Part shown: positions 8,226-15,662 of the stretch, piece by piece
Numbering within the stretch: position 1 is the first letter of the stretch
Layout of the letters: every line of letters starts with the position of its first letter
Source: UMGS1696 sp964621755
Lineage (GTDB): Bacteria > Bacillota > Clostridia > Oscillospirales > CAG-272
DNA: 46,443 nucleotides
Direction: 5' to 3'
NCBI GenBank assembly: GCA_964621755.1
Contig: CAZUPI010000019.1
Location: forward strand, 1 to 46,443
Notes under the pieces: generated by a model
The model's database searches: none
What the model was told of the DNA's origin: nothing
The model's input: the letters and a program-made list of their open reading frames with translations, nothing else
Translations under genes and position numbers: made by a program

Positions 8226-9026
8226 ATGCTTATAGACTTTCATACACATGCCTTTCCTGACAAACTCGCCCCGCGCGCAATTGGAACGCTTGCCGCCAAA
8301 GTAAGAATGAGGCCTGAAACAAACGGCAGTGTTACGGAGCTGCTTTCTCATATGGAACAATGCGGAGTTGACCGTTCTGTGGTGTGCAACATCGCCACGA
8401 ATCCAAAACAGATGACTAATGTAAACAATTTTGCCATCGAAACGCTAAAATCGCACGGTGACCGGTTGACTCCTCTCGGCAGCATTAATCCAGCAGCAGA
8501 CCAAAAGCAGGACGAAATACAGCGGATTCACAATGCGGGAATTATTGGCATCAAGCTGCATCCGGATTACATGGGATACCGTATTGATGACAAAATTTAC
8601 GATGAGATTTTTGATACTGCACTAGCATTTAATATGTTTATCATCATACATGCCGGATTTGATGTATATTCTCCCGGAAAGGTCTGGGCTCCTCCGGAAG
8701 CCATTCTACGCCGTATTTCGCGTAATCCAAAAACGACATTAATCTGCGCCCACTTTGGTGGAAATATGATGTGGGATGAGGTCGAAGAAAAACTGCTCGG
8801 CAAAAATATTTATATCGACACTTCAATGGGAGCATCTGAAGGGCTAAGCCCCAAACAAGCATCAAGAATGCTCAACAAGCACGATAGCGATAAAATATTA
8901 TTTGGAACCGACTGTCCATGGGGGAATGAAAAAACGACATTTGACTATGTCGACTCACTTGACATTTCGTCAGCAACCAAGGAAAAAATCTACAGCAAGA
9001 ATGCTGCAGCCTTGCTGCGTCCCTAA
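8226..9026 (+). CDS. metal-dependent amidohydrolase-superfamily hydrolase
   Basis: This 266-residue TIM-barrel protein belongs to the Amidohydro_2 (ACMSD-like) group. Metal-site motifs are visible in order: DFHTHAF with H6 and H8, IIGIKLHPDY, FIIIHAGFD, ICAHFGG and LFGTDCPWG with the catalytic aspartate. These enzymes hydrolyse or decarboxylate small carboxylated or cyclic substrates; the substrate cannot be told from sequence. The gene stands alone, divergent from mmdA, and ends at a strong bidirectional terminator. The start has a GAGGTAA site a few bases upstream. No clear -35/-10 pair with good spacing was found before it. Confidence 0.85.
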   Translation: MLIDFHTHAFPDKLAPRAIGTLAAKVRMRPETNGSVTELLSHMEQCGVDRSVVCNIATNPKQMTNVNNFAIETLKSHGDRLTPLGSINPAADQKQDEIQRIHNAGIIGIKLHPDYMGYRIDDKIYDEIFDTALAFNMFIIIHAGFDVYSPGKVWAPPEAILRRISRNPKTTLICAHFGGNMMWDEVEEKLLGKNIYIDTSMGASEGLSPKQASRMLNKHDSDKILFGTDCPWGNEKTTFDYVDSLDISSATKEKIYSKNAAALLRP

Positions 9027-9043
9027 TGCGTTTATAAATAAAA

Positions 9044-9075
9044 AAACGCCAGCTGAATTTTATCAGCTGGCGTTT
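9044..9075. terminator. bidirectional terminator
   Basis: A perfect 13-bp stem (AAACGCCAGCTGA, 9044-9056, with 9063-9075) encloses a 6-nt loop. Runs of A before and T after make it work in both directions. It lies between the convergent amidohydrolase and XpaC-like genes. Confidence 0.9.
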
Positions 9076-9099
9076 GTGTTGTGGTATGTGTTTAGTGTA

Positions 9100-10407
9100 T
9101 TAGCCGTTCGGATTTTCATCCGGTGCGGACTTTGCAGCGGCTCCGCCGAACGCACTGATATCATCCGATATCTCATCGGTGTATCCATCGGTAAAGTCGT
9201 TATTTTTTGAAAAGTCAAAATCGCTTTTTCCGCTTAATCCGTCTTTCTGCATCATCTTTTCGAGAACACTTATATCGCTCGAAATGTCAATCGACTCATT
9301 TTTGAACAGCTGGTCTACCTGCTGTTCAAAGCCCACCACGAGCAAATCGAGAATACTCTCAATTTTTTCTTTTGACGTTTTCATGTTCTCCCCCGCGACG
9401 CCGACGCGCTCAATACGACTGTACGATTCGAGCAGCTTCAAAGTAGTCGGGAGATAATAATTCATGAAAGTGCGAATCTGCGGCATGGCTTCGGGGTGGT
9501 CCGTGACGTAATCGAAAATATTTTTTGTGTGTTCTTCGATACGATAAATCCTGTCCGAGACCTGCTCATCCGCAATTTCATCGTTAAGACGGCGAATCTC
9601 TCTGATAATTTTTGAAAAATCATTCTCGTTCTCTGTCTGTTTTTCAGCAGACTCAGCAGGTGCTGCCTCCTTGTCAGACTGGGGCTGATTTTTCTTTTCT
9701 TTTTTGTTTTCCTTTTTCAGAACGTCGCCGTAAACCTTTCTGAAATCAAACTGTTCCGGCTCGTCCGGTTCAGAGTAAGGAGAACGCATGAAATTATTGG
9801 TTCCGAGATCGATATACGCATACTCGCCAAATTCGCCGTTGTCAATCATCTTTTGAACGTCTTTTCGGATGCTCTTCAGATTCTCGTTGGAAGCCGTAGC
9901 AAGCTTTGTCAAGTTAATACTTTCACGATTTCCAATTATCGCGCGTATTCTTCCCCTTCTGCTGTCACGATTTCCTAAGAACTTTGAAATGATATAGGAT
10001 ACACCCGAAATTGTAAATACCGGAAAAGCGGAAGACAAAACATTGCGCAGAAATTCAAAGAATGTTCCGCTATCACTGGCAGATGCACAAACACATAATA
10101 ATCCTACAATAAAGGTGAGTACTGCAAGAACACGCGAGAACTTAGTTCCGCCGGATACATTCTGCCCCTTAGATTTTTTGCTATTGCGCTTATCATTCCG
10201 ATTCTCGACTCGTTCAAAAGAATCGTTTACCTCCGCACGGACATTGCCTTTATTAGCAGTCTTGTTGACGGGAATGGATATGCTGCGGAGTATTGCCAAT
10301 ACAATGCCTACGGGCCAACAGAATATGAACGCTAAAAATATAATAGGCACAGGAATATCAAAGTTTATATTGTTGTTTATATTATCTTTATTATTTTTGT
10401 TAGCCAA
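9100..10407 (-). CDS. XpaC/Halogen_Hydrol family membrane-anchored protein
   Basis: This 435-residue protein has hydrophobic segments near residues 17-44 and 90-145, an acidic/lysine-rich linker with KKENKKEKKN, and a helical C-terminal domain. That domain carries the family pattern MNYYLPTTLKLLESY, VAGENMKTSKEKIE and SSDISVLEKMMQKDGL. This matches the family named for hydrolysis of 5-bromo-4-chloroindolyl phosphate, whose real function is unsettled and which often neighbours TelA-type proteins. Here there is no TelA gene nearby. The start codon appears to be TTG, with a GGGGAAGG site 10 bp upstream. The family match is good, but no biochemical role can be assigned. Confidence 0.75.
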   Translation of the reverse strand: MANKNNKDNINNNINFDIPVPIIFLAFIFCWPVGIVLAILRSISIPVNKTANKGNVRAEVNDSFERVENRNDKRNSKKSKGQNVSGGTKFSRVLAVLTFIVGLLCVCASASDSGTFFEFLRNVLSSAFPVFTISGVSYIISKFLGNRDSRRGRIRAIIGNRESINLTKLATASNENLKSIRKDVQKMIDNGEFGEYAYIDLGTNNFMRSPYSEPDEPEQFDFRKVYGDVLKKENKKEKKNQPQSDKEAAPAESAEKQTENENDFSKIIREIRRLNDEIADEQVSDRIYRIEEHTKNIFDYVTDHPEAMPQIRTFMNYYLPTTLKLLESYSRIERVGVAGENMKTSKEKIESILDLLVVGFEQQVDQLFKNESIDISSDISVLEKMMQKDGLSGKSDFDFSKNNDFTDGYTDEISDDISAFGGAAAKSAPDENPNG

Positions 10408-10473
10408 TTGACCGCAGCCTTCCCCTCAATATGAGTTCAATATCAATGTTTTCCTCGTGTAATTTATCTTGCT

Positions 10474-11193
10474 TTAGTCAAGGGTGTGGAGATAATCAAT
10501 GCAGCGTTCCACTTCTTCTTTTCCTGTGGGGTCAAGTCCTTCACTTTCCACTACGATACCAAATCCGTATTCGATCGCCTTTGCACGCACCGCTGCAACA
10601 GGAGCGGCGCCGCGTCCAAGAGAACAACCCTCACCATTCGGGGAACCATCCTTAAGATGGATGAGTTTGATTCTATCTTTCAGTCTTTCCATTGTGGCAA
10701 TTGGATCGAGCTTTGCAACGTATGCCCAATATGTATCCAGTTCAAAGAAGACGTCGCAGCGTTCTTCAAGCTCTTTATGAATCTGATAGCCTTCGGGCAT
10801 ATCAACGAATTCGTGAGAATGATTGTGATAGCCAAGTTCAATTCCCTCCGCACGGAGCTTGGGTGCGATTTCGTTGCACTGTGCAATAAAGGTATCAAGC
10901 TTTTCACGCGTGCTGAGGTCGTGTCCAGGAATGATATAGTTTTTGTTGCCAATTGTCTGATGATACTTTACAGTAGCATTAAAGTTATTCAGCAAATCTC
11001 CGAGACCGCTGTGTGTGCCAATACATGTAAGATTGTAGCGGATGAGCATGTCACGTACATCTTCCGCAGAATGTCCGAAAAATCCTGCAAATTCAACTGT
11101 CTTGTAGCCCATCTGAGCAACTGCTGCCAATGCGCCTTCGAGGTCACGGTCTGTGATATCGCGAAGGCTGTACATCTGAATACCGTAATTCAT
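10474..11193 (-). CDS. sugar phosphate isomerase/epimerase-like TIM barrel
   Basis: This 239-residue protein is of the xylose isomerase-like (AP_endonuc_2) superfamily. Metal and catalytic motifs appear in order: GYHNHSHEF, FFELDTYWA, IKLIHLKDG and IVVESEGLD. Such enzymes isomerise, epimerise or dehydrate sugars and keto-sugars. It lies 66 bp upstream of the XpaC-like gene on the same strand but is functionally unlike it, so no pathway is suggested by context. Another member of the superfamily is at 29266-30117; the two are clearly different subfamilies. Confidence 0.8.
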   Translation of the reverse strand: MNYGIQMYSLRDITDRDLEGALAAVAQMGYKTVEFAGFFGHSAEDVRDMLIRYNLTCIGTHSGLGDLLNNFNATVKYHQTIGNKNYIIPGHDLSTREKLDTFIAQCNEIAPKLRAEGIELGYHNHSHEFVDMPEGYQIHKELEERCDVFFELDTYWAYVAKLDPIATMERLKDRIKLIHLKDGSPNGEGCSLGRGAAPVAAVRAKAIEYGFGIVVESEGLDPTGKEEVERCIDYLHTLD

Positions 11194-11311
11194 GTTTTTG
11201 TACCTTTCTTGAAATAAAAAGATTTATGAATCAGTTTTAGCCAGTATTCTTATTATAAACAAAATTACACAGGATTTCAATATCTTTTTATTAAAAAAAC
11301 TTAAAGGTTCA

Positions 11312-12052
11312 TTAAATTCTGGAATACAAATATGCGTTTCCTCGTTTTCCAGTCCGTTCAAGCAGACCGCGCTCCATAAAAACATGAATGATTCCACTAG
11401 TGATGCTGGAATTGATATGAGCCGCTTTTGAAAAGTCCGATAAAGTAAAATCTTTTTCACAAGAATCCGGGATATATTTGATATAATCTTCATTCGTAGA
11501 AAACTCTTCTATGCTGAAAATATCTGTCGGGATACGCTCATATCGGTTAGAGCCTTTCTTTTTATCTTTGCTCCACCCGTCGAGCATCCGATATTCATCA
11601 ATTTCCAATAGCGGTGCGAGAATAGTCAAATTCTCATTTTTTACATATGGCAAAATTCTCACCATTTCAAATAGCACATTATAGACATTTGCCTTTTTGG
11701 GAGAGCGTTTCCGTGACGATATGCTTCCATCTTCTGGATTTATCCATGATATATATTTTACATATGCCAAAGGATATACCAGTCTGACTTGATATTCCGG
11801 AAGATAGGCTGACAGCTTAGGCTTTAGTCCTGAAAATCCAGATGTTTCTATTTCTGTTATGATTCCATCCCGCCTTATATCAGCTATATAGCCATTGGTA
11901 GGTATTTCATGATAAGATTCATCTTCTTCAAAGTATTTTTTCAGCATAATATGAAGTTTTTTTTCCTTATATGTGCCTATATTGTACCTTTGGTGATCGC
12001 CTAAAGTTATGTCATACACTATTTTGTAAAAAAGAGCTTTATTTACGTCCAT
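11312..12052 (-). CDS. unknown protein: possible nuclease-like core plus winged helix
   Basis: I recognise no named family with certainty in this 246-residue protein. Residues 48-80 read EIPTNGYIADIRRDG and then IITEIETSGFSGLKPKL. The spacing D58, E67-x-E69, K77/K79 resembles the beta-hairpin of PD-(D/E)xK nuclease folds. A basic segment, SSRKRSPKKANV, follows at 112-123. The C-terminus (about 200-246, LSDFSKAAHINSS, IIHVFMERGLLERTG) looks like a winged helix. The BlaI-like repressor gene ends 18 bp upstream, so the two form an operon behind a consensus promoter. A role in DNA binding or cleavage under repressor control is inference only; no signal peptide or membrane segment is seen. Confidence 0.6.
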   Translation of the reverse strand: MDVNKALFYKIVYDITLGDHQRYNIGTYKEKKLHIMLKKYFEEDESYHEIPTNGYIADIRRDGIITEIETSGFSGLKPKLSAYLPEYQVRLVYPLAYVKYISWINPEDGSISSRKRSPKKANVYNVLFEMVRILPYVKNENLTILAPLLEIDEYRMLDGWSKDKKKGSNRYERIPTDIFSIEEFSTNEDYIKYIPDSCEKDFTLSDFSKAAHINSSITSGIIHVFMERGLLERTGKRGNAYLYSRI

Positions 12053-12070
12053 ATTAATCAGATATCAACA

Positions 12071-12478
12071 TTATTTTGCCTTTAGCCATTCGACTAATTC
12101 ATCAATTTCAGCGTTACTGAAATTTTTGTCCTTATACAGAGAATCGAGCAGCTTTACAAATGAGCCTCCATGGTACTTTTCTACAAACCGCTCTGTGACT
12201 CTGCTTAAATACATTTCACGGTCAGCGACAGGCGTATAAAATCGTTCTTTACCTTTTTTCTGTGAGCTTATGAATCCACGTCCTTCCAGTCTCACGAGAA
12301 AGCAAATAAGTGTGGGGGCTTTCCAGCCCTTTTTGTTTCCTATCGCTTTCATCAAATATCCAGTGTTCACAGGAGGTTCGCTCTCCCATATTGCCTGCAT
12401 CACTTCAAACTCTGCTTCCGGCAGCTTTATTCCATAATCTACATTTGCATAATTTTCTGATTTTTGTTTTTGCTCCAT
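12071..12478 (-). CDS. BlaI/MecI/CopY-family transcriptional repressor
   Basis: This 135-residue protein has the winged-helix layout of BlaI/MecI. LPEAEFEVMQAIWESEPPV leads into a helix-turn-helix, then APTLICFLVRLEGRGFIS and the wing GKERFYTPV. A C-terminal dimerisation helix region ends at EIDELVEWLKAK. In known systems the partner is a BlaR1/MecR1 sensor-protease, which is absent here. Instead the operon partner is the unknown protein at 11312-12052. The gene has an exact consensus promoter, a likely site of autorepression. Confidence 0.9.
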   Translation of the reverse strand: MEQKQKSENYANVDYGIKLPEAEFEVMQAIWESEPPVNTGYLMKAIGNKKGWKAPTLICFLVRLEGRGFISSQKKGKERFYTPVADREMYLSRVTERFVEKYHGGSFVKLLDSLYKDKNFSNAEIDELVEWLKAK

Positions 12479-12539
12479 AAGTATAAATTCATCCTTTTTT
12501 ATTTATGAATCAACTTCAACCTGTTTTTTATCTTGATAT

Positions 12540-12568
12540 ATTATACGTCCGCCTAAGTTATTTGTCAA
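12540..12568 (-). promoter_or_regulatory. sigma-A promoter of the BlaI-like operon
   Basis: The minus strand reads TTGACA (12568-12563), 17 bp, TATAAT (12545-12540): an exact consensus. It sits in the 320-bp intergenic region 12479-12798, shared with the oppositely directed promoter of the ROK gene. A loose TACA/TGTA-type half-site pair (TACATTGTTA, about 12589-12598) lies just upstream, but it is too imperfect to call a BlaI operator. Confidence 0.85.
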
Positions 12569-12654
12569 TAGCGTTTTTCCTCAAATTATACATTGTTATA
12601 CGTCATATCGGTGTTTTTTTTAACAAGATTGTATTTACATTAATATTTTTTATA

Positions 12655-12683
12655 TTGACATTTACAAAAATATTGTATATAAT
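12655..12683 (+). promoter_or_regulatory. sigma-A promoter of the ROK regulator gene
   Basis: TTGACA (12655-12660), 17 bp, TATAAT (12678-12683): exact consensus, with a second overlapping TATAAT at 12683-12688. It leaves a leader of roughly 110 nt before the ATG at 12799. TACAATTTGTA at about 12718-12728 within that leader is an imperfect dyad. Confidence 0.85.
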
Positions 12684-12798
12684 ATAATTATTATGAGGAA
12701 TATCTTCTTCAACTGCTGTACAATTTGTAAATAATTTTCATTTTTTTCGTAACTTCATTCTTTTCCTATACACACCACGAACGAGAGGACTGCGGTAT

Positions 12799-13851
12799 AT
12801 GAACAACATCAGTTTAAAAAGCATTAAATGCGAAAGTATAAAGTCGATATTTGCATCAATTGCGGATTCGGAAAAGATTAGCCGTGCGGAAATATCGTCA
12901 AAGACTGACTTAAGCTTAGTTACAGTGGGAAAAGTTGCTGATGCGCTTCTTGATATGAATATTGTGTGTCAGGTAAAGGAAATTAAACCCCAGGCAGGCC
13001 GACGTGCGGGACTGCTGGGGGTAAATCCAAATAAATTTGCGTTGATTTTGGACATTACTTCATACGAATTTCGTGCATCTGTTCTGGATTTAAGACTTCA
13101 TTTAGTTGAAAAATTTTCGTATGCATATAGAATGGATTGTATATATGACGACAACCTGAATTATTTTTTTAATGATGCCGCTGCATATGTAAGTCGAAAA
13201 TATAATTTTGATGACTGTTTCGGCGTTGGAGTATCTGTCCCTGGGCCATACAATGAAACAACGGGATACGTGAATACGGGACGTGTACCGGAGCTGTGCG
13301 GAATAGATTTAAACGAGATTCTAAAAAAATATTTCAAAAATGTCCCCCTTCTTATAGATTCGCATATCAATGCTGCTGCCAAGTCCAATGTGCTTCATAT
13401 TGACGGATATGAAGAAAAAAATATTGTTTATTGGTACATCGGAACGGGTAACGTGTGCGGAGCATTTATGGTAAATGGTGAAATTATTTTAGGCAGAGGC
13501 CGTCATGCGTGTGATTTCGGAAAAATGCCAGATAAAACTGGGTTAACTCTTGAGGAACGAATCGACACATGCAGAAAACCTGAAGATTTTGCAATTGTAC
13601 TATCACAACCCATGCACAATGTTATCAAAATCCTCAGTCCCCACACAATCATAATCGAATTTGATGTTCCTTATAATTATGATGACATTCTTCCCTTATT
13701 GAAATCACGTATGATGCTAGAGTATCATTACAGTACTGTTGAATTTCCGGAATTCTACAAAGCATGCTGCAAATTTCGCAATTCACATCGCGGGCTTACC
13801 ATGGGGCTTCGGGATATGTGGATTGACAAGCTCGTATTTGGAAACAATTAA
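12799..13851 (+). CDS. ROK-family transcriptional regulator, degenerate kinase domain
   Basis: This 350-residue protein has an N-terminal winged helix (about 12-62, with SRAEISSKTDLSLVTVGKVADALL) and the usual linker QAGRRAGLLGVN, followed by a sugar kinase-like ROK domain. GVSVPGPYNETTGYVNTG and YIGTGNVCGAFMVNGEIILG are recognisable. The zinc motif CxCGxxGC of typical ROK proteins is missing, and the second lobe is eroded. It is therefore probably a pure regulator with an altered sugar site. It precedes manA by 27 bp on the same strand, which suggests that it senses a hexose or hexose phosphate and controls that operon. Confidence 0.8.
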   Translation: MNNISLKSIKCESIKSIFASIADSEKISRAEISSKTDLSLVTVGKVADALLDMNIVCQVKEIKPQAGRRAGLLGVNPNKFALILDITSYEFRASVLDLRLHLVEKFSYAYRMDCIYDDNLNYFFNDAAAYVSRKYNFDDCFGVGVSVPGPYNETTGYVNTGRVPELCGIDLNEILKKYFKNVPLLIDSHINAAAKSNVLHIDGYEEKNIVYWYIGTGNVCGAFMVNGEIILGRGRHACDFGKMPDKTGLTLEERIDTCRKPEDFAIVLSQPMHNVIKILSPHTIIIEFDVPYNYDDILPLLKSRMMLEYHYSTVEFPEFYKACCKFRNSHRGLTMGLRDMWIDKLVFGNN

Positions 13852-13878
13852 AATTAATTATAATTGGAGTTTTAGCGT

Positions 13879-14856
13879 ATGAAAAAATACCCTTTTCTTA
13901 TTCGTCCCGTCTCTAAAGAAATACTTTGGGGTGGAAATAGACTAAAAACAGAATATGGGAAAGCTGCTCCCTTTGAAAAAATTGCCGAATCTTGGGAGCT
14001 GACAGTTAGAAAAGACGGTATGAGCGTTATTTCAAACGGCGAATATACTGGGATGACGCTTGAACAATACATAAGTTTTGATAAAAACGATATTTTAGGC
14101 ATAAACTGCATGAAATATGACCGGTTCCCATTACTTATCAAATTTATTGATGCTGCTGATAATTTATCAGTTCAAGTTCATCCGGGCAACGAATATGCTC
14201 TTTCCCACGAGGGTGAGTTTGGAAAGACAGAAATGTGGTATATAGTAGATGCCGAACCGGGCGCAAAGTTGGTATATGGTTTGGCTGAAGGATGTACAAT
14301 CGATGAATTTGCACATGCAATTGCAGACGGAACGGTAGAGGACAAGCTCAACTACGTCGAAGTACATCGCGGTGAGGTATACTTTATCCCATCAGGTCAG
14401 GTTCATGCTATAGGTGCTGGAATCCTAATCGCTGAAATCCAGCAAAATTCCAACATCACATACAGAGTATATGACTACAACCGCAGACAAAGCGATGGAA
14501 GTCTGAGACAGCTTCACACAGACAAAGCACTTGACGTTATCCAAATCAGAGAGAAAGCTGAAATCGAAAGTTTGCGCTTGACAGAAGAAGCAGTATTGGA
14601 AAACTGCGAGATTCTCTGCTCATGTGAATATTTCACCTCAGGGAAATACACCACTTCAAAAGATAATGTGGCAGTACTGCACATTGACGACCGTAGTTTT
14701 ATGTCCATTCTAATACTTGAATCGGATGACGGTCATTTAGAAATGGGCGATGCTGTTGAAACACTACATCGTGGCGACAGCTATTTCATCCCTGCAGGCA
14801 CCGCAGAAATAAAAATATCCGGAAACACAGAAGTAATTGTAACTGTGATTAACTGA
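13879..14856 (+). CDS. manA: mannose-6-phosphate isomerase, class I
   Basis: This 325-residue cupin enzyme interconverts mannose 6-phosphate and fructose 6-phosphate. The zinc ligands expected for type I PMI are present: Q99 and H101 in SVQVHPGNEY, E118 in GKTEMWYIV and H176 in PSGQVHAIGAG. These are followed by the conserved EIQQNSNITYRVYDYNR. Length matches the short bacterial class. It lies downstream of a ROK regulator and upstream of a degraded mobile-element zone. No convincing terminator follows. Confidence 0.95.
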   Translation: MKKYPFLIRPVSKEILWGGNRLKTEYGKAAPFEKIAESWELTVRKDGMSVISNGEYTGMTLEQYISFDKNDILGINCMKYDRFPLLIKFIDAADNLSVQVHPGNEYALSHEGEFGKTEMWYIVDAEPGAKLVYGLAEGCTIDEFAHAIADGTVEDKLNYVEVHRGEVYFIPSGQVHAIGAGILIAEIQQNSNITYRVYDYNRRQSDGSLRQLHTDKALDVIQIREKAEIESLRLTEEAVLENCEILCSCEYFTSGKYTTSKDNVAVLHIDDRSFMSILILESDDGHLEMGDAVETLHRGDSYFIPAGTAEIKISGNTEVIVTVIN

Positions 14857-14863
14857 ATCTAAC

Positions 14864-15008
14864 ACAACAAAAATCCTTTGTTGTACAGCAATGGCAGTGA
14901 CAAAACGAACCTCTTGTCGTAGAAAAAATATCTACAGCAGGAGGTTTTATCATGTCTAGAAAATATGCAAAAGTAGAGGCGCTTGCAGAGGAAGTATTCC
15001 GAAAATAA
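14864..15008 (+). mobile_element. 5' remnant of an insertion sequence
   Basis: A 15-bp imperfect hairpin (14908-14922 with 14932-14946) sequesters a GGAGG ribosome binding site just before an 18-codon ORF (14952-15008, MSRKYAKVEALAEEVFRK, then TAA). The peptide resembles the start of helix-turn-helix OrfA proteins of IS3-like elements. Hiding the ribosome site in a hairpin is a known transposase control device. The rest of the element is gone. A sequence like its first 25 bases (ATCCTTTGTTGTACAGCAAT) recurs at 21223-21246. Confidence 0.5.
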
Positions 15009-15047
15009 AAGTAAATGCTGTTATCCCGCGCCCTTTCTGCATAACAC

Positions 15048-15076
15048 TTGACACTCCTTGACGGTTATGCTATAAT
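15048..15076 (+). promoter_or_regulatory. orphan consensus sigma-A promoter
   Basis: TTGACA (15048-15053), a 17-bp spacer ending TGC, and TATAAT (15071-15076): a full consensus with extended -10. It points into a broken gene and no intact reading frame follows. It may be the surviving promoter of a deleted gene, or it may drive an untranslated RNA. Confidence 0.75.
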
Positions 15077-15200
15077 CCAAAAAAATCTGCAAAATCTTTA
15101 CTGTATAGAAAAGGATTATATTCTTAAACAACATATGTGCTGTACTTCAATGCGGCAGCAGACGCTCGGAAGCGAAACATCACCCTTGAAAAGCTCCACC

Positions 15201-15550
15201 AGCGGGGGGCTGAACGGTATCATCGTGGAGGCTTGTTCGCACCTTGCGGAAATCTTCTACCGTTTCGGCAGACCGGAATACGGCGCACACTAGTTTCGCT
15301 ACTTCACTTCGCCTGAGCTGAAACGCCGTGAATATCCGGAAGTGTCGTATGCCTGTATCGGCGCATATGTGTTTGGAATGATGGGCGTAACGTATGACTG
15401 TGTCACGAAGACAAGACAATCAAAGCGAAGCCAAAGTTGCCCGAAGGCGTCACGTCGGCGTCACTCAGCGGTCTGCCAGTGCTTGGCAAACTTGCAAACA
15501 TTACCGTGGAGAACGGGAATGTGAGCATTGTTTATTCGGAAAATGAATAG
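15201..15550 (+). pseudogene. C-terminal remnant of a decayed enzyme, possibly a glycosidase
   Basis: A coherent peptide can be read if two lesions are repaired. The frame from 15201 gives SGGLNGIIVEACSHLAEIFY and then RFGRPEYGAH, stops at TAG 15291-15293 (TGG would give Trp), and continues as FRYFTSPELKRREYPEVSYA. After about 15405 the frame shifts, and from 15410 it reads DKTIKAKPKLPEGVTSASLS, ending ITVENGNVSIVYSENE at TAG 15548-15550. The pattern resembles the tail of a carbohydrate-active (alpha/alpha) barrel enzyme with a closing beta-sandwich, but I cannot name the family. With an in-frame stop, a frameshift and no 5' part, it is not functional. Confidence 0.55.
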
Positions 15551-15597
15551 ACAATGATAGGAACTACGTTCAGCGGCAGGAACGTTTTTGCTGCATA

Positions 15598-15626
15598 TTG
15601 CAAATTGAAACTATATATGATATAAT
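15598..15626 (+). promoter_or_regulatory. sigma-A promoter of the ior operon
   Basis: TTGCAA (15598-15603), 17 bp, TATAAT (15621-15626), with a short leader of about 30 nt before the AGGAG site of iorA. Confidence 0.8.
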
Positions 15627-15662
15627 AATATGAATATTATGCATAATACGAGGAGAATTAAA

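Noticed and set aside
12585..12728. BlaI/MecI operators of the TACA-N-TGTA type
   Set aside because: Only imperfect dyads are present (spacing or half-site errors), so no operator is annotated.
14864..14884. Terminator hairpin after manA (ACAACAAA/TTTGTTGT)
   Set aside because: The 8-bp stem is all A-T rich and is not followed by a T run.
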